Part shown: positions 23,982-35,500 of the stretch, in pieces
Layout: each line of letters begins with the position of its first letter
Numbering within the stretch: position 1 is the stretch's first letter
DNA from: Ambrosia x helenae
Lineage: Eukaryota; Streptophyta; Magnoliopsida; Asterales; Asteraceae
DNA length: 64,000 nucleotides
Direction: 5' to 3'
Assembly: GCA_030844895.1 (NCBI GenBank)
Contig: CM061224.1
Location: forward strand, 75,214,567 to 75,278,566
The notes under the pieces: generated by a model
Told to the model about the DNA's origin: nothing
Seen by the model: the letters and a program-made list of their open reading frames with translations, nothing else
Database searches by the model: none
Translations under genes and position numbers: made by a program

Positions 23982-24696
23982 TGTTAGGATCTGAGTTTGA
24001 TTGTTTTGACATATTTAGAAAAAGATGAGAATTGAATGATGTAAGTATACATGGAAAGTGCAGCGGAATGATAAACAATAATCAAAACAATAGGAATAAA
24101 TATTTTCTTAATCGAAAGCTTTCATTAATTGAAAGATTACAATCAATACAAGTACACCCCCTCAGCCTGATCACACAGTGTTTGTTTGTCTGAGAGAATG
24201 TTTGTGTGTGATGCAATAGAACAGTACAAGCACTGTTCTATTTATAGACAAATCTAAACCACTGGTGACATGTGCTGACGTCACCTAAGATAGTGACCTC
24301 TAACAGAATAACAATGTAAAACATCTGCCCTATACAAACTACTGTTGTATTACAAAACACTGTAAAGTAAACTACTATTGAGGGAAAACTCTGATGGTCT
24401 TGCAACATCTGTTGGAGTCTAAGTGTTGTTGACTCCAACAGACCTTTAGTCTTCAGTACTTGATCAGCAGTTGTTTCTTCATCAGACCTTTGGTCAGCAG
24501 TTGTTCTCTATCAGTTGTTATCTAGCAGTCCTTTGTATCAGCAGTTGTCATAGCAGTTGTTTGGATGGAACAGTTGTTAGGGTCAGCAGTCTTTTGGGAA
24601 GAGTATGTTGTAAAGACTGTTTATTTGTGTGAATCAACTGTTAGCATATTTTGGCTTTTCAATCATCTGTTCTTCTCCAGGTCAGCAGACCCAACA
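23982..24696 (-). repeat. Copia 5' LTR
   Basis: 715 bp, TG...CA, flanked by AAACC. About 20 substitutions and no length change against 12376-13090 by my count. Confidence 0.95.
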
Positions 24697-25051
24697 AAAC
24701 CCGTAATACTATAAATTGAACCTTCGAATTGTAACTAAAGATGCTGAAAAACACATCCCTATCTCCAATTTTTGTTATTTCCTCGTTCATAATCTGATTT
24801 GTTCGTGGTTTGACATTTTTTTGTTGACCATCATAATCGAGCTCTAACACTCTTTGTAAGTATCGATTTATTACATGCTTTTAATCCTTGATTTGGTCCG
24901 ATTAATAACCCTATGATTATTGGGGTTATTGGTTGTTGATTCGATCAACTAGAAAAACTAGAGTTCTTAGTTATGTATTTGGGGAAGATGACTATGCCCA
25001 GTAACTGTTTATAATCACTCCAGTATCAAATAAAACAACCAACTAACCTAT

Positions 25052-25118
25052 AGATCAGATGGTTGGGTGTCATGTGTTAACTGATTGAATCAGTTGAGGT
25101 CTGGTGTTCGAATCCAGG
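25052..25118 (+). promoter_or_regulatory. tRNA-like A/B-box module 2 in G1 5' LTR
   Basis: A-box-like AGATCAGATGGTTGG (25052-25066) and B-box-like TGTTCGAATCC (25105-25115), downstream of the TATA box. The 3' LTR copy near 37455-37495 has lost the B-box half by a small deletion. Confidence 0.5.
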
Positions 25119-25197
25119 AACAAGCTTTTTAATTTTGTTAATTATGAACTAATCCTAAGAAGCCTATACATTTAACAGAAACCAAATATTCTCGTTC

Positions 25198-25282
25198 TCA
25201 GGGTCTAGACAAGTTGGTCTAGGCTTGTGATTCTAGACATCGAACCGGCCAGAGGCCCGGCTTCGATTCCTAGCAACTCCAA
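25198..25282 (+). promoter_or_regulatory. tRNA-like A/B-box module 3 in G1 5' LTR
   Basis: A-box-like AAGTTGGTCTAGG (25211-25223) and B-box-like GGCTTCGATTCC (25259-25270). The 3' LTR copy has GGTTTGATTCC at 37605-37615. The corresponding module in G2 keeps the same order and spacing. Confidence 0.5.
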
Positions 25283-26105
25283 ACTTTTTTTTTTTCTCTT
25301 TTCTAAAACTATTTTCTTTTATATATTTGAATTATCTTTTAAAATGATTTTAAAATACCAAATCTAATTTATAAATTTTACAACATTTATTTTATGTTAT
25401 ATAAATAATAAACTTTATTATACAAATTTTATTTTCACAAAAATCATTTATTTAATATATATAATATATATTACAAGTTTATTCTTAAATAAATTAAAAA
25501 TTTTAGAAATATAACTAAACAGTTTTATAAAATTCCACAAAAATTATTTTAGACTTATAAACAAATAAACTTTTCAAAACTAAATTTTATTTTCGGAAAA
25601 ACATTTATCAAGTATTTTTATTTAATTTATGCTATTTTAATCCTAATAAATTCATTTTTTCATCATTTTTGCATCAAAATTTCACATAAGTTATTTTTTA
25701 TTAAACTTGATCAGAAATATAATTTTATAACCTGAAATTTATGAAGTTTAATATTTTTAAATATTAATACCATGTTTTGACTAATAAATTATAATGTATT
25801 ATATACACTTTAATTATTAAAATAATTTTATAAAAATTATATTCACACTATAATATTTTAGTACAACCACCCTTAACAAAGATTTTTCAAAACTTCTTTT
25901 TATTTATATTTTTTCTAAATTTCTTTACTTATTATTTAACTAACTATTATTTTAACTTAACTATTAAATGATCGTCAATCCCCAAATTAGGAACCGTAGA
26001 ATACTTTTAGACTAGAAAATTTAGACCTTTAAGTTTTCCTAACACTTATTTTATTGCCTTGAACATAGGGTGATACATGGAAACATTTGGGTCCCATCTA
26101 GATTA

Positions 26106-28250
26106 TGTGACAACCGGCAACTTTCGATAAATACCGATGTGATTTTTGATAAATATTTATTATAAATATTGTTAGTTATTAAGTTTCGGAAGTTAACTGA
26201 TCGTTTTAACAAAGGAGACCGTGATCGATTTAATTAGCGTGATGTAAACGCGTGCATCAAATGCACGCGCCAGTTGACGAAAATATTTATATTTTTGCTC
26301 GATTTAGTTGTGTTTTACATTTCGAACAAAACCGACTACTTTTTATAATTTATTATCGGGCCTGAAATAAAACCGAGACGTTTTACGTTAATACGGGTTC
26401 GATACGCAGTATACTCCACCTAACCAAACCCTACCTATAAAAGCTACATAATCATCTCTCATCCTTCATTTTGTGCAGCCGCCTACGCGCATCTCTCTCA
26501 ATCTCTCTCGCTGCTCTCTCTCTCTCTACACCTCTATCTCTCCTCGTTCCTTCTCATCTCTCACCGTATCTCACTCCTGTCACAAAGAAAGCCGGCCACC
26601 ACCAAGCTCGAGTGGTGGCGGCGCTGGTGTTTAGCCCCGAAAGATCAGCAACAGCAGCGACGGGTTAGGTGGTTGTGTTGATGGTGGTTCAGTTGGGGTT
26701 CTATTGATCGGGTTATGGTGGTGGTTTCCGGTATGTGGTTCAGGGCTGTGGTGGTTATTATATAAAGATCCAAGGCGGACCAGTTCCATCTTTAGTCCCG
26801 ATAACGAGCAGATTCGAGTCCAGGTTAAGGTTCTCGGTTGGATGATTCTGGATCTGGTGGGTTTCTACTGGCTCGATCGTGGGTTGTTGTGGTGGTCTCG
26901 GCAAGGGTGGTTAAGGGTGTTTCTGTCAGATTTCCATGTGGTTGTTCCGGGTGGTTGTGCTCGGTTTTGGTTTGGGCGAGTTGATTTAGGTTGTGGTCCG
27001 GGCGATGGTTTGCGGGTTTGGCTCGTGGATGCTGATTATTGGCGTGTCAAGGAGATGGGTTTCAAGTAAATGGTTAATGTTTCGTTATTGTTTCATCTCA
27101 GTTCAGTCACGGGTCCGGGTTTGGTCTGGTTTCGGTTTGGACGTGGTCAAGGCGCGGGTCAGCTACAATCAACACTGGTCAGATCTGTTGCAAGTCAGTT
27201 TGGGTTTTGGTTGATCTAGGCCAGTCACGGTTTGGGTTAGGTTCTGGTCCAGGTTCGGTTATGTTCGGGTCGGGTCAACAGTCAGATTTGGTCAACGCTC
27301 TGTCAACGGCTCGGTGTGCGATTCGGTATACTTATAATCGTGTTATTATTACTTTATTTGTATATTTATAAATATTGGATATTCATAAATATTATATATT
27401 TATGAATATTATATATTTATAAATATATTGATATTGAGGAAATAGTTTTAACTCACGAACGGACCGAATAATAATAATAAACGGTAACAACATTATATAT
27501 TGAACGACTTGGTAAATGGTTAACTTAACATGACTTATGATATTGAGCATCGGACTAAATAACATCGGACTATATTGTCGGACTATATATATATATATAT
27601 ATTGCTATATATATAAATAAGTATAAATAGGTGACGAAACGTATAGTCTCGTGAATCGGAAATGTGGATAAAAGGACTTGATCAATTGTGTTTGAAAGTT
27701 GATTTTGGGGAAAATTGTAGACAATGGGTGTTGTCTGGTTTGTACAAAAACAGAGGAAACTCTGCCCAAATTTTTATAAAATCAAGTGTAACGAACTGCT
27801 ATTTCTATAAATAAATTCCCTTAAGTGTTTTGGACAAATGCATTAAATCGAAGTGTTTTCAGAGACTAACTATTTATAACAGTAAAGATGATTTTCAAGC
27901 GATATTTGAGAAAAAGTAATGGTTTTCCAATCGTAGTAGTAATAAAACATACGCCTAGCTAGCGTACTTTGGTAACATTGACATAGTGTTGGCAGGATTG
28001 AACATGGTAACATTTCGGTAACATTTTATACAAACTTATGAACTCACCAGCATTATATGTTGACTTTTAAGTATGTCTTTCAGGCTTAAACTTTGGTAAC
28101 AGCACGGTTGGAGTGGGCGACGTCTTGGGATCGGGGATCTTAGAGGGTTAGAATTGGCGTTCAGGAAATAAGAGTCTTAGATGAAACTTTCCGCTGCACG
28201 GCGAAGCTATCAAATGTCACAACCGACGAGGGAAAACACGGGGTGTGACA
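26106..28250 (+). repeat. N2 5' LTR (shortened)
   Basis: 2145 bp. TATA box TATAAAA at 26436-26442, followed by a CT-rich leader (26490-26535). Compared with the 3' LTR it lacks 821 bp at the AGTAA at 27915-27919. Frames of 60-120 codons in the LTR are rich in Trp, Val and Gly and recur in the 3' LTR with different ends; I do not read them as genes. Confidence 0.9.
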
Positions 28251-28253
28251 GTT

Positions 28254-28265
28254 TGGTATCAGAGC
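28254..28265 (+). promoter_or_regulatory. N2 primer-binding site (tRNA-iMet)
   Basis: TGGTATCAGAGC, 3 nt after the 5' LTR. Confidence 0.92.
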
Positions 28266-29976
28266 CATAGGTTTTAGCGAATTAGGTGTCTGTGTAGATA
28301 TCTAGGCTTTAACCTGAGGTTGTTTCGAGATAGGGACCAAAATTTCTAAGACACAATATTTAGTACGAACGCCTAGGAACTGAAATGCCAACCGTTACCA
28401 AAGCAGTTACATGACTAGTGGTGTATTACACTAGCTCAGCGTACGTTTCTTCATCGCAAGGAACATTTACTTTTCTTATGTGAATAGTGAGCATTTTCTA
28501 TAATGGTATTTAGAAAGGGTGATAACACGTGGTGGTTAGGCATACCTCACTGGTGACTGGGGAGTCATCACTTTAGATATCAGAGTGGTTATTCACATAG
28601 AGTTAGCTGAGTCATTGTTTCTTGGTATGAGGAACAATTTACTTGCTTATATATCGTGTGCATTTACGTAAAGTATATATAAGTACGTTTCGTTAATAAT
28701 ACGTGTCGCCAATGGTTGTCGACTCAAGCTTGGACGTATCTAGAACGCTCACACGTGTCGCGTTAGTTGGACGAGTTGAAAAAGGGATTGTTGCAGCATC
28801 CGTGGTTCGGAGCATGCTGTGTCGTCAGGGTCGACTTGAGTCAGAAACGTCTTGATGAGGCACCTCGTTTTGCCGATGATGCTGAGAAGCTGGAATGTGG
28901 ACGGGAAGAACACTGGGAAAGGTGGCGCACACAACAAACATTATGTTATGTAATATATATACGTGTTATTATATGAATGTAATGAGTGCTTGTGATATAC
29001 TCATGATGGAGGTTAATAGGATGATCTTGTGAGGTAAATTTTCGATAACGTAGACGTCACGTTATTGCAAATTTACAGGCACTTGATAATTCTAAGAACA
29101 TCTATCGTGAGGGTATCTATAATGTTATGTATTGTGTATATATATAAATAATGGATAAGGGTTATTCATTCTTTTGTTGTTGCGGACGTGATTGCCAATT
29201 CTCCCCTATTTGTATCATTTGTGACTTTGCTTTTTTTTTTTTTTTTAAAAAAAAACCAGTTTAAGATCTTGATGATCTTGTTTCTTGAGCTTCTAAGGTT
29301 CCTGTTTTAGAACCTAGTTATATCTTTGGACACAATTTACATCTCTCTTCTTTTGTGTTTGTGGTCTTCAACATTCTATCGTAAAGGAATCTAATTTTTG
29401 TTGATTCCTTATTTTCTTCCACAGAATTAGACACGTATTTTTGTACACGTGTCACCTATTGCATGTTTGAATTCTTTAAATTTGTGAAGGTCCATCGTAG
29501 GACTTCACATCAATAAAATTGTTTCATTAATAATTTGTTTTATCATTACGTTGCTCGTGATGTTTGTCTTCTAGTCTTGATATGTTAGGCCATTGTGGGC
29601 AATGAATCTTTTGATACTTCGTCGATGATTTTCTTTAAAGTCGACAATTCGGTTGAAACGAATTATTGGGAACTCATACAGCACCTTGCGGTGAATATTC
29701 AATCGAATTGGAATGATGAGTGATCTTTATTGGCATGCCTCATTTTCATCAACTTGTTTGTTATTGCCTTAAATCCAGACACACCCTGCGGTGTATAATG
29801 AAAAAGCTGGTGCACTAGTTGCTTCGTTTGGGTGCTCCAATAGTATTATGGACAAAGTTATTGTCTACACTTTGCATTCAGTCGATTTTGGAACTTTATC
29901 TTGTGCCATTTGTACCGGCAAGTCCGTTGACTATTTTTGTTGTACTACCATTGGTTCTTGGATGATATCCTACCCC
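28266..29976 (+). other. N2 internal region, no coding capacity
   Basis: 1.7 kb with only short frames (up to 69 codons at 28767-28976, unrecognised). A T-run followed by an A-run lies at 29231-29253. No gag, protease or RT motif is visible in any frame. Confidence 0.75.
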
Positions 29977-30013
29977 AAATTTTGAGGACAAAATTTCTGT
30001 AACATGGGGAGAA
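29977..30013 (+). promoter_or_regulatory. N2 pre-LTR hairpin and polypurine tract
   Basis: Inverted repeat AAATTTTG-AGGA-CAAAATTT (29977-29996), then 17 nt ending in the purine tract ATGGGGAGAA before the 3' LTR at 30014. The stem has eight uninterrupted pairs. Confidence 0.85.
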
Positions 30014-31491
30014 TGTGACAACCGGCAACTTTCGATAAATACCGATGTGATTTTTAATAAATATTTATTATAAATATTGTTAGTTATTAAGTTTCGGAAG
30101 TTAACTGATCGTTTTAACAAAGGAGACCGTGATCGATTTAATTAGCGTGATGTAAACGCGTGCATCGAACGCACGCGCCAGTTGACGAAAATATTTATAT
30201 TTTTGCTCGATTTAGTTGTGTTTTACATTTCGAACAAAACCGACTACTTTTTATAATTTATTATCGGGCCTGAAATAAAACCAAGACGTTTTACGTTAAT
30301 ACGGGTTCGATACGCAGTATACTCCACCTAACCAAACCCTACCTATAAAAGCTACATAATCATCTCTCATCCTTCATTTTGTGCAGCCGCCTACCCGCAT
30401 CTCTCTCAATCTCTCTCGCTGCTCTCTCTCTCTCTACACCTCTATCTCTCCTCGTTCCTTCTCATCTCTCACCGTATCTCACTCCTGTCACAAAGAAAGA
30501 CGGCCACCACCAAGCTCGAGTGGTGGCAGTGCTGGTGTTTAGCCCGAAAGATCAGCAACAACAGCGACGGGTTAGGTGGTTGTGTTGATGGTGGTTCAGT
30601 TGGGGTTCTATTGATCGGGTTATGGTGGTGGTTTCCGGTATGTGGTTCAGGGCTGTGGTGGTTTATTACATAAAGATCCAAGGCGGAGCAGCTCCTTCTT
30701 TAGTCCCGATTACGAGCAGATTCGAGTCCAGGTTAAGGTTCTCGGTTGGATGATTCTGGATCTGGTGGGTTTCTGCTGGCTCGATCGTGGGTTGTTGTGG
30801 TGGTCTCGGCAAGGGTGGTTAGGGGTGTTTCTGTCAGATTTCCATGTGGTTGTTCCGGGTGGTTGTGCTCGGTTATGGTTTGGGCCGAGTTGATTCAGGT
30901 TGTGGTCCGTGCGATGGTTTGCGGGTTTGGCTCGTGGATGCTGATTATTGGCGTGTCAAGGAGATGGGTTTCAAGTAAATTGTTGATGTTTCGTTATTGT
31001 TTCGTCTCAGTTCAGTCACGGGTCCGGGTTAGGTCTGGTTTCGGTTTGGACGTGGTCAAGGCGCGGGTCAGCTACAATCAACACTGGTCAGATCTGTTGC
31101 AAGTCAGTTTGGGTTTTGGTTGATCTAGGCCAGTCACGGTTCGGGTTAGGTTCTTGTCCAGGTTCGGTTATGTTCGGGTCGGGTCAACAGTCAGATCTAG
31201 TCAACGCTCTGTCAACGGCTCGGTGTGCGATTCGGTATACTTATAATCGTGTTATTATTACTTTATTTGTATATTTATAAATATTGGATATTCATAAATA
31301 TTATATATTTATGAATATTATATATTTATAAATATATTGATATTGAGGAAATAGTTTTAACTCGCGAACGGACCGAATAATAATAATAAACGGTAACTAC
31401 ATTATATATTGAACGACTTGGTAAATGGTTAACTTAACATGACTTATGATATTGAACATCGGACTAAATAATATTGGACTATATTGTCGGA

Positions 31492-31524
<33 letters not shown>

Positions 31525-32994
31525 TGCTATATATATAAATAAGTATAAATAGGTGACGAAACATATAGTCTCGTGAATCGGAAATGTGGATAACAGGACT
31601 TGATGAATTGTATTTGAAAGTTGATTTTGGGGAAAATTGTAGACAATGGGTGTTGTCTGGTTTGTACAAAAACAGAGGAAACTCTGCCCAAATTTTTATA
31701 AAATCAAGTGTAACGAACTGCTATTTCTATAAATAAATTCCCTTAAGTGTTTTGGACAAATGCATTAAATCGAGGTGTTTTCAGAGACTAACTATTTATA
31801 ACAGTAAAGATGATTTTCAAGCGATATTTGAGAAAAAGTAACAAATGTTATTAATCGGTTTTAATAAGTAAATTTGTTTTCCTCAAAGAGTATTTTCTAA
31901 AATGATTTACGAGGCGATCTTTGGCTCAGGATAGTTATACGTTTCGGGGTTATAGTCCAACAAGATTTACACACGAATAGTGACAAGTGTGAAACTTGGG
32001 TACTATGTTGTATGTAACTCGTGAATTAAGATAAGTCATGATCGGTTTCGTCGAGTTGAAACGTATTGAGACTCGCGTTGGTACACACGAGTCTAGACAG
32101 TCGGATAGACTATCTTTTAGGCGGTTAATAAGCTAGGCTTATGTGTGATAGACTGTTAAGGTGTCCTTTGTTGGTAATTAGGGCACGAGGAAGTCGGTTG
32201 AGGTCTCAGGCTTTGTTTGCTAGCTTAGCACGGAAATTAAGGTGAGTTCATGACCCCACTTTTTACTGTTTTTGTAAATGTTTTCGAGGGGAAGACATGC
32301 TTCTTTTATGAAAGTTGAGGAATTTAAAGCAAAAAAAAGTTTTGGAAAATGAAACGGGTTGCATGAGTTCACGGCCCCACTTTTACTGCTTAACTTTTGG
32401 GGGAGAAAACATGCGCTAAACTATTTTGGTAACATATGTCATACTATGGTTTTAACTTTGCATTGCTATACGATCTTTGAAAGTCCCGGGGAAAACCATG
32501 AATGTGCGGGGATGCACAACGGGGAAATGTGGATAGATCTATTGGGCGTGACCTGCCCCACTCGACGGCTTGGAGGGCCGGGCAGGTGCATATTTTCTCG
32601 AACTGGTAACATTGGTAATATGCTGAACATTCGGGCTGAACATTGCTAAACGTGTCTAGTAATGGTTTTCCAATCGTAGTAGTAATAAAAACATACGCCT
32701 AGCTAGCGTACTTTGGTAACATTGACATAGTATTGACAGGATTGAACTTGGTAACATTTCGGTAACATTTTATACAAACTTATGAACTCACCAGCATTAT
32801 ATGTTGACTTTTAAGTATGTCTTTCAGGTTTAAACTTTGGTAACGGCACGGTTGGAGTGGGCGACGTCTTGGGATCAGGGATCCTAGAGGGTTAGAATTG
32901 GCGTTAAGGAAATAAGAGTCTTAGATGAAACTTTCCGCTGCGCGGCGAAGCTATCAAACGTCACAACCGACGAGGGAAAAGTCGGGGTGTGACA
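30014..32994 (+). repeat. N2 3' LTR (full length)
   Basis: 2981 bp; TATA box at 30344-30350; (TA)n run near 31496-31524. The 821-bp segment absent from the 5' LTR is at 31842-32662 and includes a splice-donor-like AAG|GTGAGT (intron start 32242). The matching acceptor CTTTCAG is at 32821-32827. Confidence 0.9.
32242..32827 (+). other. Candidate LTR leader intron of N2
   Basis: AAG|GTGAGT donor and TCTTTCAG|G acceptor, 586 bp apart, downstream of the TATA box. Its position corresponds to the candidate introns of G1, G2 and T. Inferred from splice-site consensus only. Confidence 0.45.
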
Positions 32995-33720
32995 GTTTAT
33001 CTCAAAGGATTCAATACTATTGTTAAGGTGAGTTTACATAGCCCCTTTTTACTATTTTACATTTTTGGGGTGAAACTTGTTACATTCTCATATGCAATTC
33101 AACATAAGTGCCTATGTGTGATTTCTATGTTGCATTATGTTTTAAGCAATACTTTGGTAAACACAAATAGACTCCCGTAATCATTAACTCCGTACAAGCC
33201 GATGATACACAATGACAGAACTATTGGTTTGACAACCCCACCCGGATACGTGTGCCCTCGGATATGGGTAGCGTGGGTGATTGTTATCGATCACATAACA
33301 CAAACAAGTGAACCATATGAGTATGGGATGGACCACAATAAACATGTCACTAGGGTTGATTATGCAAACGCTTTACCTAGTAGTTTAATTTCACATATGG
33401 ACTAGATTTGCCATGACACCAGAATTGTACAAGTTTTGTGCTTATGATACAATATTCAAACCTATGTAATTCTCATCAACTTTTTTTGACTCAAAATATT
33501 TTCCAACTTAACATTTTTCAGGTTATAGTGTTGCTTGGAGATTAGAGTTCATGGTTGAAGACTTATATTTAGTGTTTCTCATCTGATGTACAAATTATTT
33601 TTAGAACAATTGTATGTAATTCATTTAATTGATTATTGAAACTTATTATTTACCATGAGCTACCGAACAATCATCAATACGTGACATCTCGATGTTTCCA
33701 CCATCGGTTGGGGTGTTACA
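32995..33720 (+). repeat. G1 5' LTR, block 3
   Basis: Matches 38835-39562. It starts with the N2 target copy GTTTA and ends CGGTTGGGGTGTTACA. It holds the candidate leader intron 33028-33521. Confidence 0.9.
33028..33521 (+). other. Candidate LTR leader intron of G1
   Basis: Donor AAG|GTGAGT and acceptor ACATTTTTCAG|GT, 494 bp. The same sites occur at equivalent places in the 3' LTR, in G2 and in T. No transcript evidence can be seen from sequence. Confidence 0.45.
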
Positions 33721-33723
33721 GAT

Positions 33724-33735
33724 TGGTATCAGAGC
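33724..33735 (+). promoter_or_regulatory. G1 primer-binding site (tRNA-iMet)
   Basis: TGGTATCAGAGC, 3 nt after the LTR end, identical in position to the G2 and T sites. Confidence 0.93.
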
Positions 33736-34000
33736 CTTGGTTATAGGAATTAGGTTATTAGAGAAATAATATAGTCTATAACTTAGAATTTTAACCAGTA
33801 CTTGCTCCTCTTACTTGCAACTCTACTCTCTGTCTCCATCCTACTTCTTATCCCTACTTTAGCCCCTACAAGATGATTATTCTCCATCACTGGGTCTACC
33901 CTTAGACTAATATGACAAATTTCTCAGGTCCTAACCTGAACTGCCTTGATAATCTTGTCAAAGCTCTAAATTCAAATAACAATATGTGTAATCTAGAAGG

Positions 34001-34109
34001 GTGAACGCCTGTATTATGAGTCTTCTGTCTAGGACTGGCATTGCGCATATATCCCACTCAGACGAGGGACCCGGATGCCTACCTGGGAATTCTCGGGATG
34101 AGTGTTCAC
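34001..34109 (+). ncRNA. Conserved leader block of G1 (candidate packaging or dimerisation element)
   Basis: A ~109-nt block bounded by complementary GTGAAC (34001-34006) and GTTCAC (34104-34109). It is almost identical in G2 (43095-43202) and T (for example 49327-49433), while surrounding leader sequence is more diverged. It lies between PBS and gag, where retroelement packaging signals usually sit. The function is inferred. Confidence 0.4.
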
Positions 34110-34278
34110 TTATAGGCTAAAGCATGTCTTTACTATGTTATTAGAATCTAGAAACTTTGATAAGTCAATGTTTTCGTTTATTCGTTTTAATGAATAAATG
34201 ATTACACTCCTCATTATATCTTCTTAACCTTGTTTAACCTATGTCTCATTGAAACCTTCATTGTGTCTTTTTCAGAAA

Positions 34279-35500
34279 ATGCCTCCTCGTCGTAGCACTC
34301 GCAACAGCAACAACAATGACAATGAGAACAACAACCACGACAACGACAACAATAACAACAACCAGGACAATGGTAACCTTGGAAATGCCCAACTCGCCGC
34401 GATCATTACCTAACAAATGGATCAACAAATGGCGGAAATACTCCCTAATTTAGTGGCCCAAATTGTTCAAGTGAATGGAAATGGCAATGAAAATGGTAAC
34501 CACAACGGGAACGACAATGGGAACGGGAATGCTCACCCTGTTTGCACCCTCAAGTACTTCAACACTTGCAACCCTCCCAAGTTCAGCGGGGATGAAGGGG
34601 CCACTGGTCTTCTTCAGTGGTTCGAAGGTATCGAAAATACCTTCATCAATAGCGAGTTCCCTAACAACCTCAAGGTTCGTTATGCTATGAGTGTCCTCCA
34701 AAAGCGGGCACATACATGGTGGAACGAAGAAAAATGGACTCGCGGAGCAGAAGTCACGCTGGCTTTTACTTGGGAGCAAGCCAAGGACATTATGAAGGCG
34801 GAATTCTACCCTCGTAATGAGATCAAGAAGTTGGAGGATGAGTTTCACACTCTTGTCTAGGACAGTGGGGAGAATCTGGCCTACAACACTTGTTTCCACG
34901 AACTTAGCCTATTGCTACCACATAAGGTCACACCCCTACCTATTGCAATCGAAAAATATATTGGAGGCTTACCCATGTAGATTCAGGATACTGTGTGGGG
35001 AAGAAATCCAGCCACTCTCGAGGAAGCCAAGCGTCTAGCAGCTACTTTGACTGACAACCACGTGAAAAATGGCAGTCTTTTTTTTGCAAGAATGCAAAGA
35101 AAAATGTTGCGAAAGATACCCCTCAACCTGCTATCGAGGTTAAATCTGATCCCTCAATCAATGGAAGACACAAGGTCAGAAATTTTGCAATGGTTGCCAC
35201 TGCCCGCCCAACAAGAAACAGTATACGGGGAACCATCCTATGTGTAACACCTGCAAGTATCACCACCCAACTCATGTGCCTTGTCGTCTATGTACCATGT
35301 GCCAAAAGTATGGGCATTTCGCAAATGTTTGTCGATCCCCTGCTGCCCCTAATGCTCCTGTTGCTGCTCAGAATGCCCAGGCACCTAATGCCCAACCTGG
35401 TAGGCCAACACGAGGACAATGTTACGAGTCTGGTGACCCCAATCATTTCCGTAACCAATGCCCTAACCTAAACCGAGACCAAGACCCTCCAGCTGCTTAA
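34279..35500 (+). pseudogene. G1 gag, damaged; no pol follows
   Basis: ATG at 34279 opens MPPRRSTRNSNNN, followed by an Asn/Gly-rich stretch and the gypsy gag core (CTLKYFNTCNPPKFSGDEGA; LLQWFEGIENTF; AHTWWNEEKWTRGAEV; FYPRNEIKKLEDEFHTL). In-frame stops lie at 34411 (TAA), 34858 (TAG) and 34978 (TAG), and a frameshift near 35080-35095. The last part (35240-35500) has zinc knuckles CTMCQKYGHFANVC and CYESGDPNHFRNQC; the second has Ser for Cys. Gag ends at DPPAA and a stop, without protease or RT. Closest relative in the window is the G2 gag. Confidence 0.9.

Larger units (their letters stand above)
12376..24696 (-). mobile_element. Ty1/copia retrotransposon with extra 3' ORF (Sirevirus-like), minus strand
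   Basis: The element is 12,321 bp with two 715-bp LTRs and TSD AAACC on both sides (12371-12375 and 24697-24701). Orientation follows from the PBS (23968-23979) and the purine tract (13091-13100). Order on the minus strand is gag, protease, integrase, RT/RNase H, then a long additional ORF; integrase before RT defines copia. Large gag, a length above 10 kb and a post-pol ORF are features of the Sirevirus (SIRE/Maximus) lineage. The LTRs differ at about 20 of 715 positions by my count. It landed 13 bp before the G1 TATA box. Confidence 0.93.
24697..26105 (+). repeat. G1 5' LTR, block 2
   Basis: Matches the 3' LTR from 37106 to about 38840, apart from the MITE present only there. TATA box TATAAAT at 24710-24716. 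tRNA-like modules 2 and 3 follow, then a long AT-rich stretch (25290-25960). N2 interrupts the block after GATTA. Confidence 0.88.
26106..32994 (+). mobile_element. N2: coding-free LTR retrotransposon inserted in the G1 5' LTR
   Basis: LTRs 26106-28250 and 30014-32994 begin TGTGACAACC and end GGTGTGACA. They flank a 1.76 kb internal region with a PBS (28254-28265) and a hairpin plus purine tract (29977-30013). The target duplication is GATTA / GTTTA, four of five bases identical, and removing the element restores the sequence seen uninterrupted in the G1 3' LTR near 38835. No gag or pol is present. The two LTRs differ in length because of an internal deletion in the 5' copy. Confidence 0.9.

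Noticed and set aside
26471..27214. Possible signal-peptide protein followed by Trp/Val-rich frames
   Set aside because: It lies in the N2 LTR directly after the TATA box; frames differ between the two LTRs and resemble no protein.
27588..31524. (TA)n runs as functional sites
   Set aside because: Simple repeats that vary in length between LTR copies.
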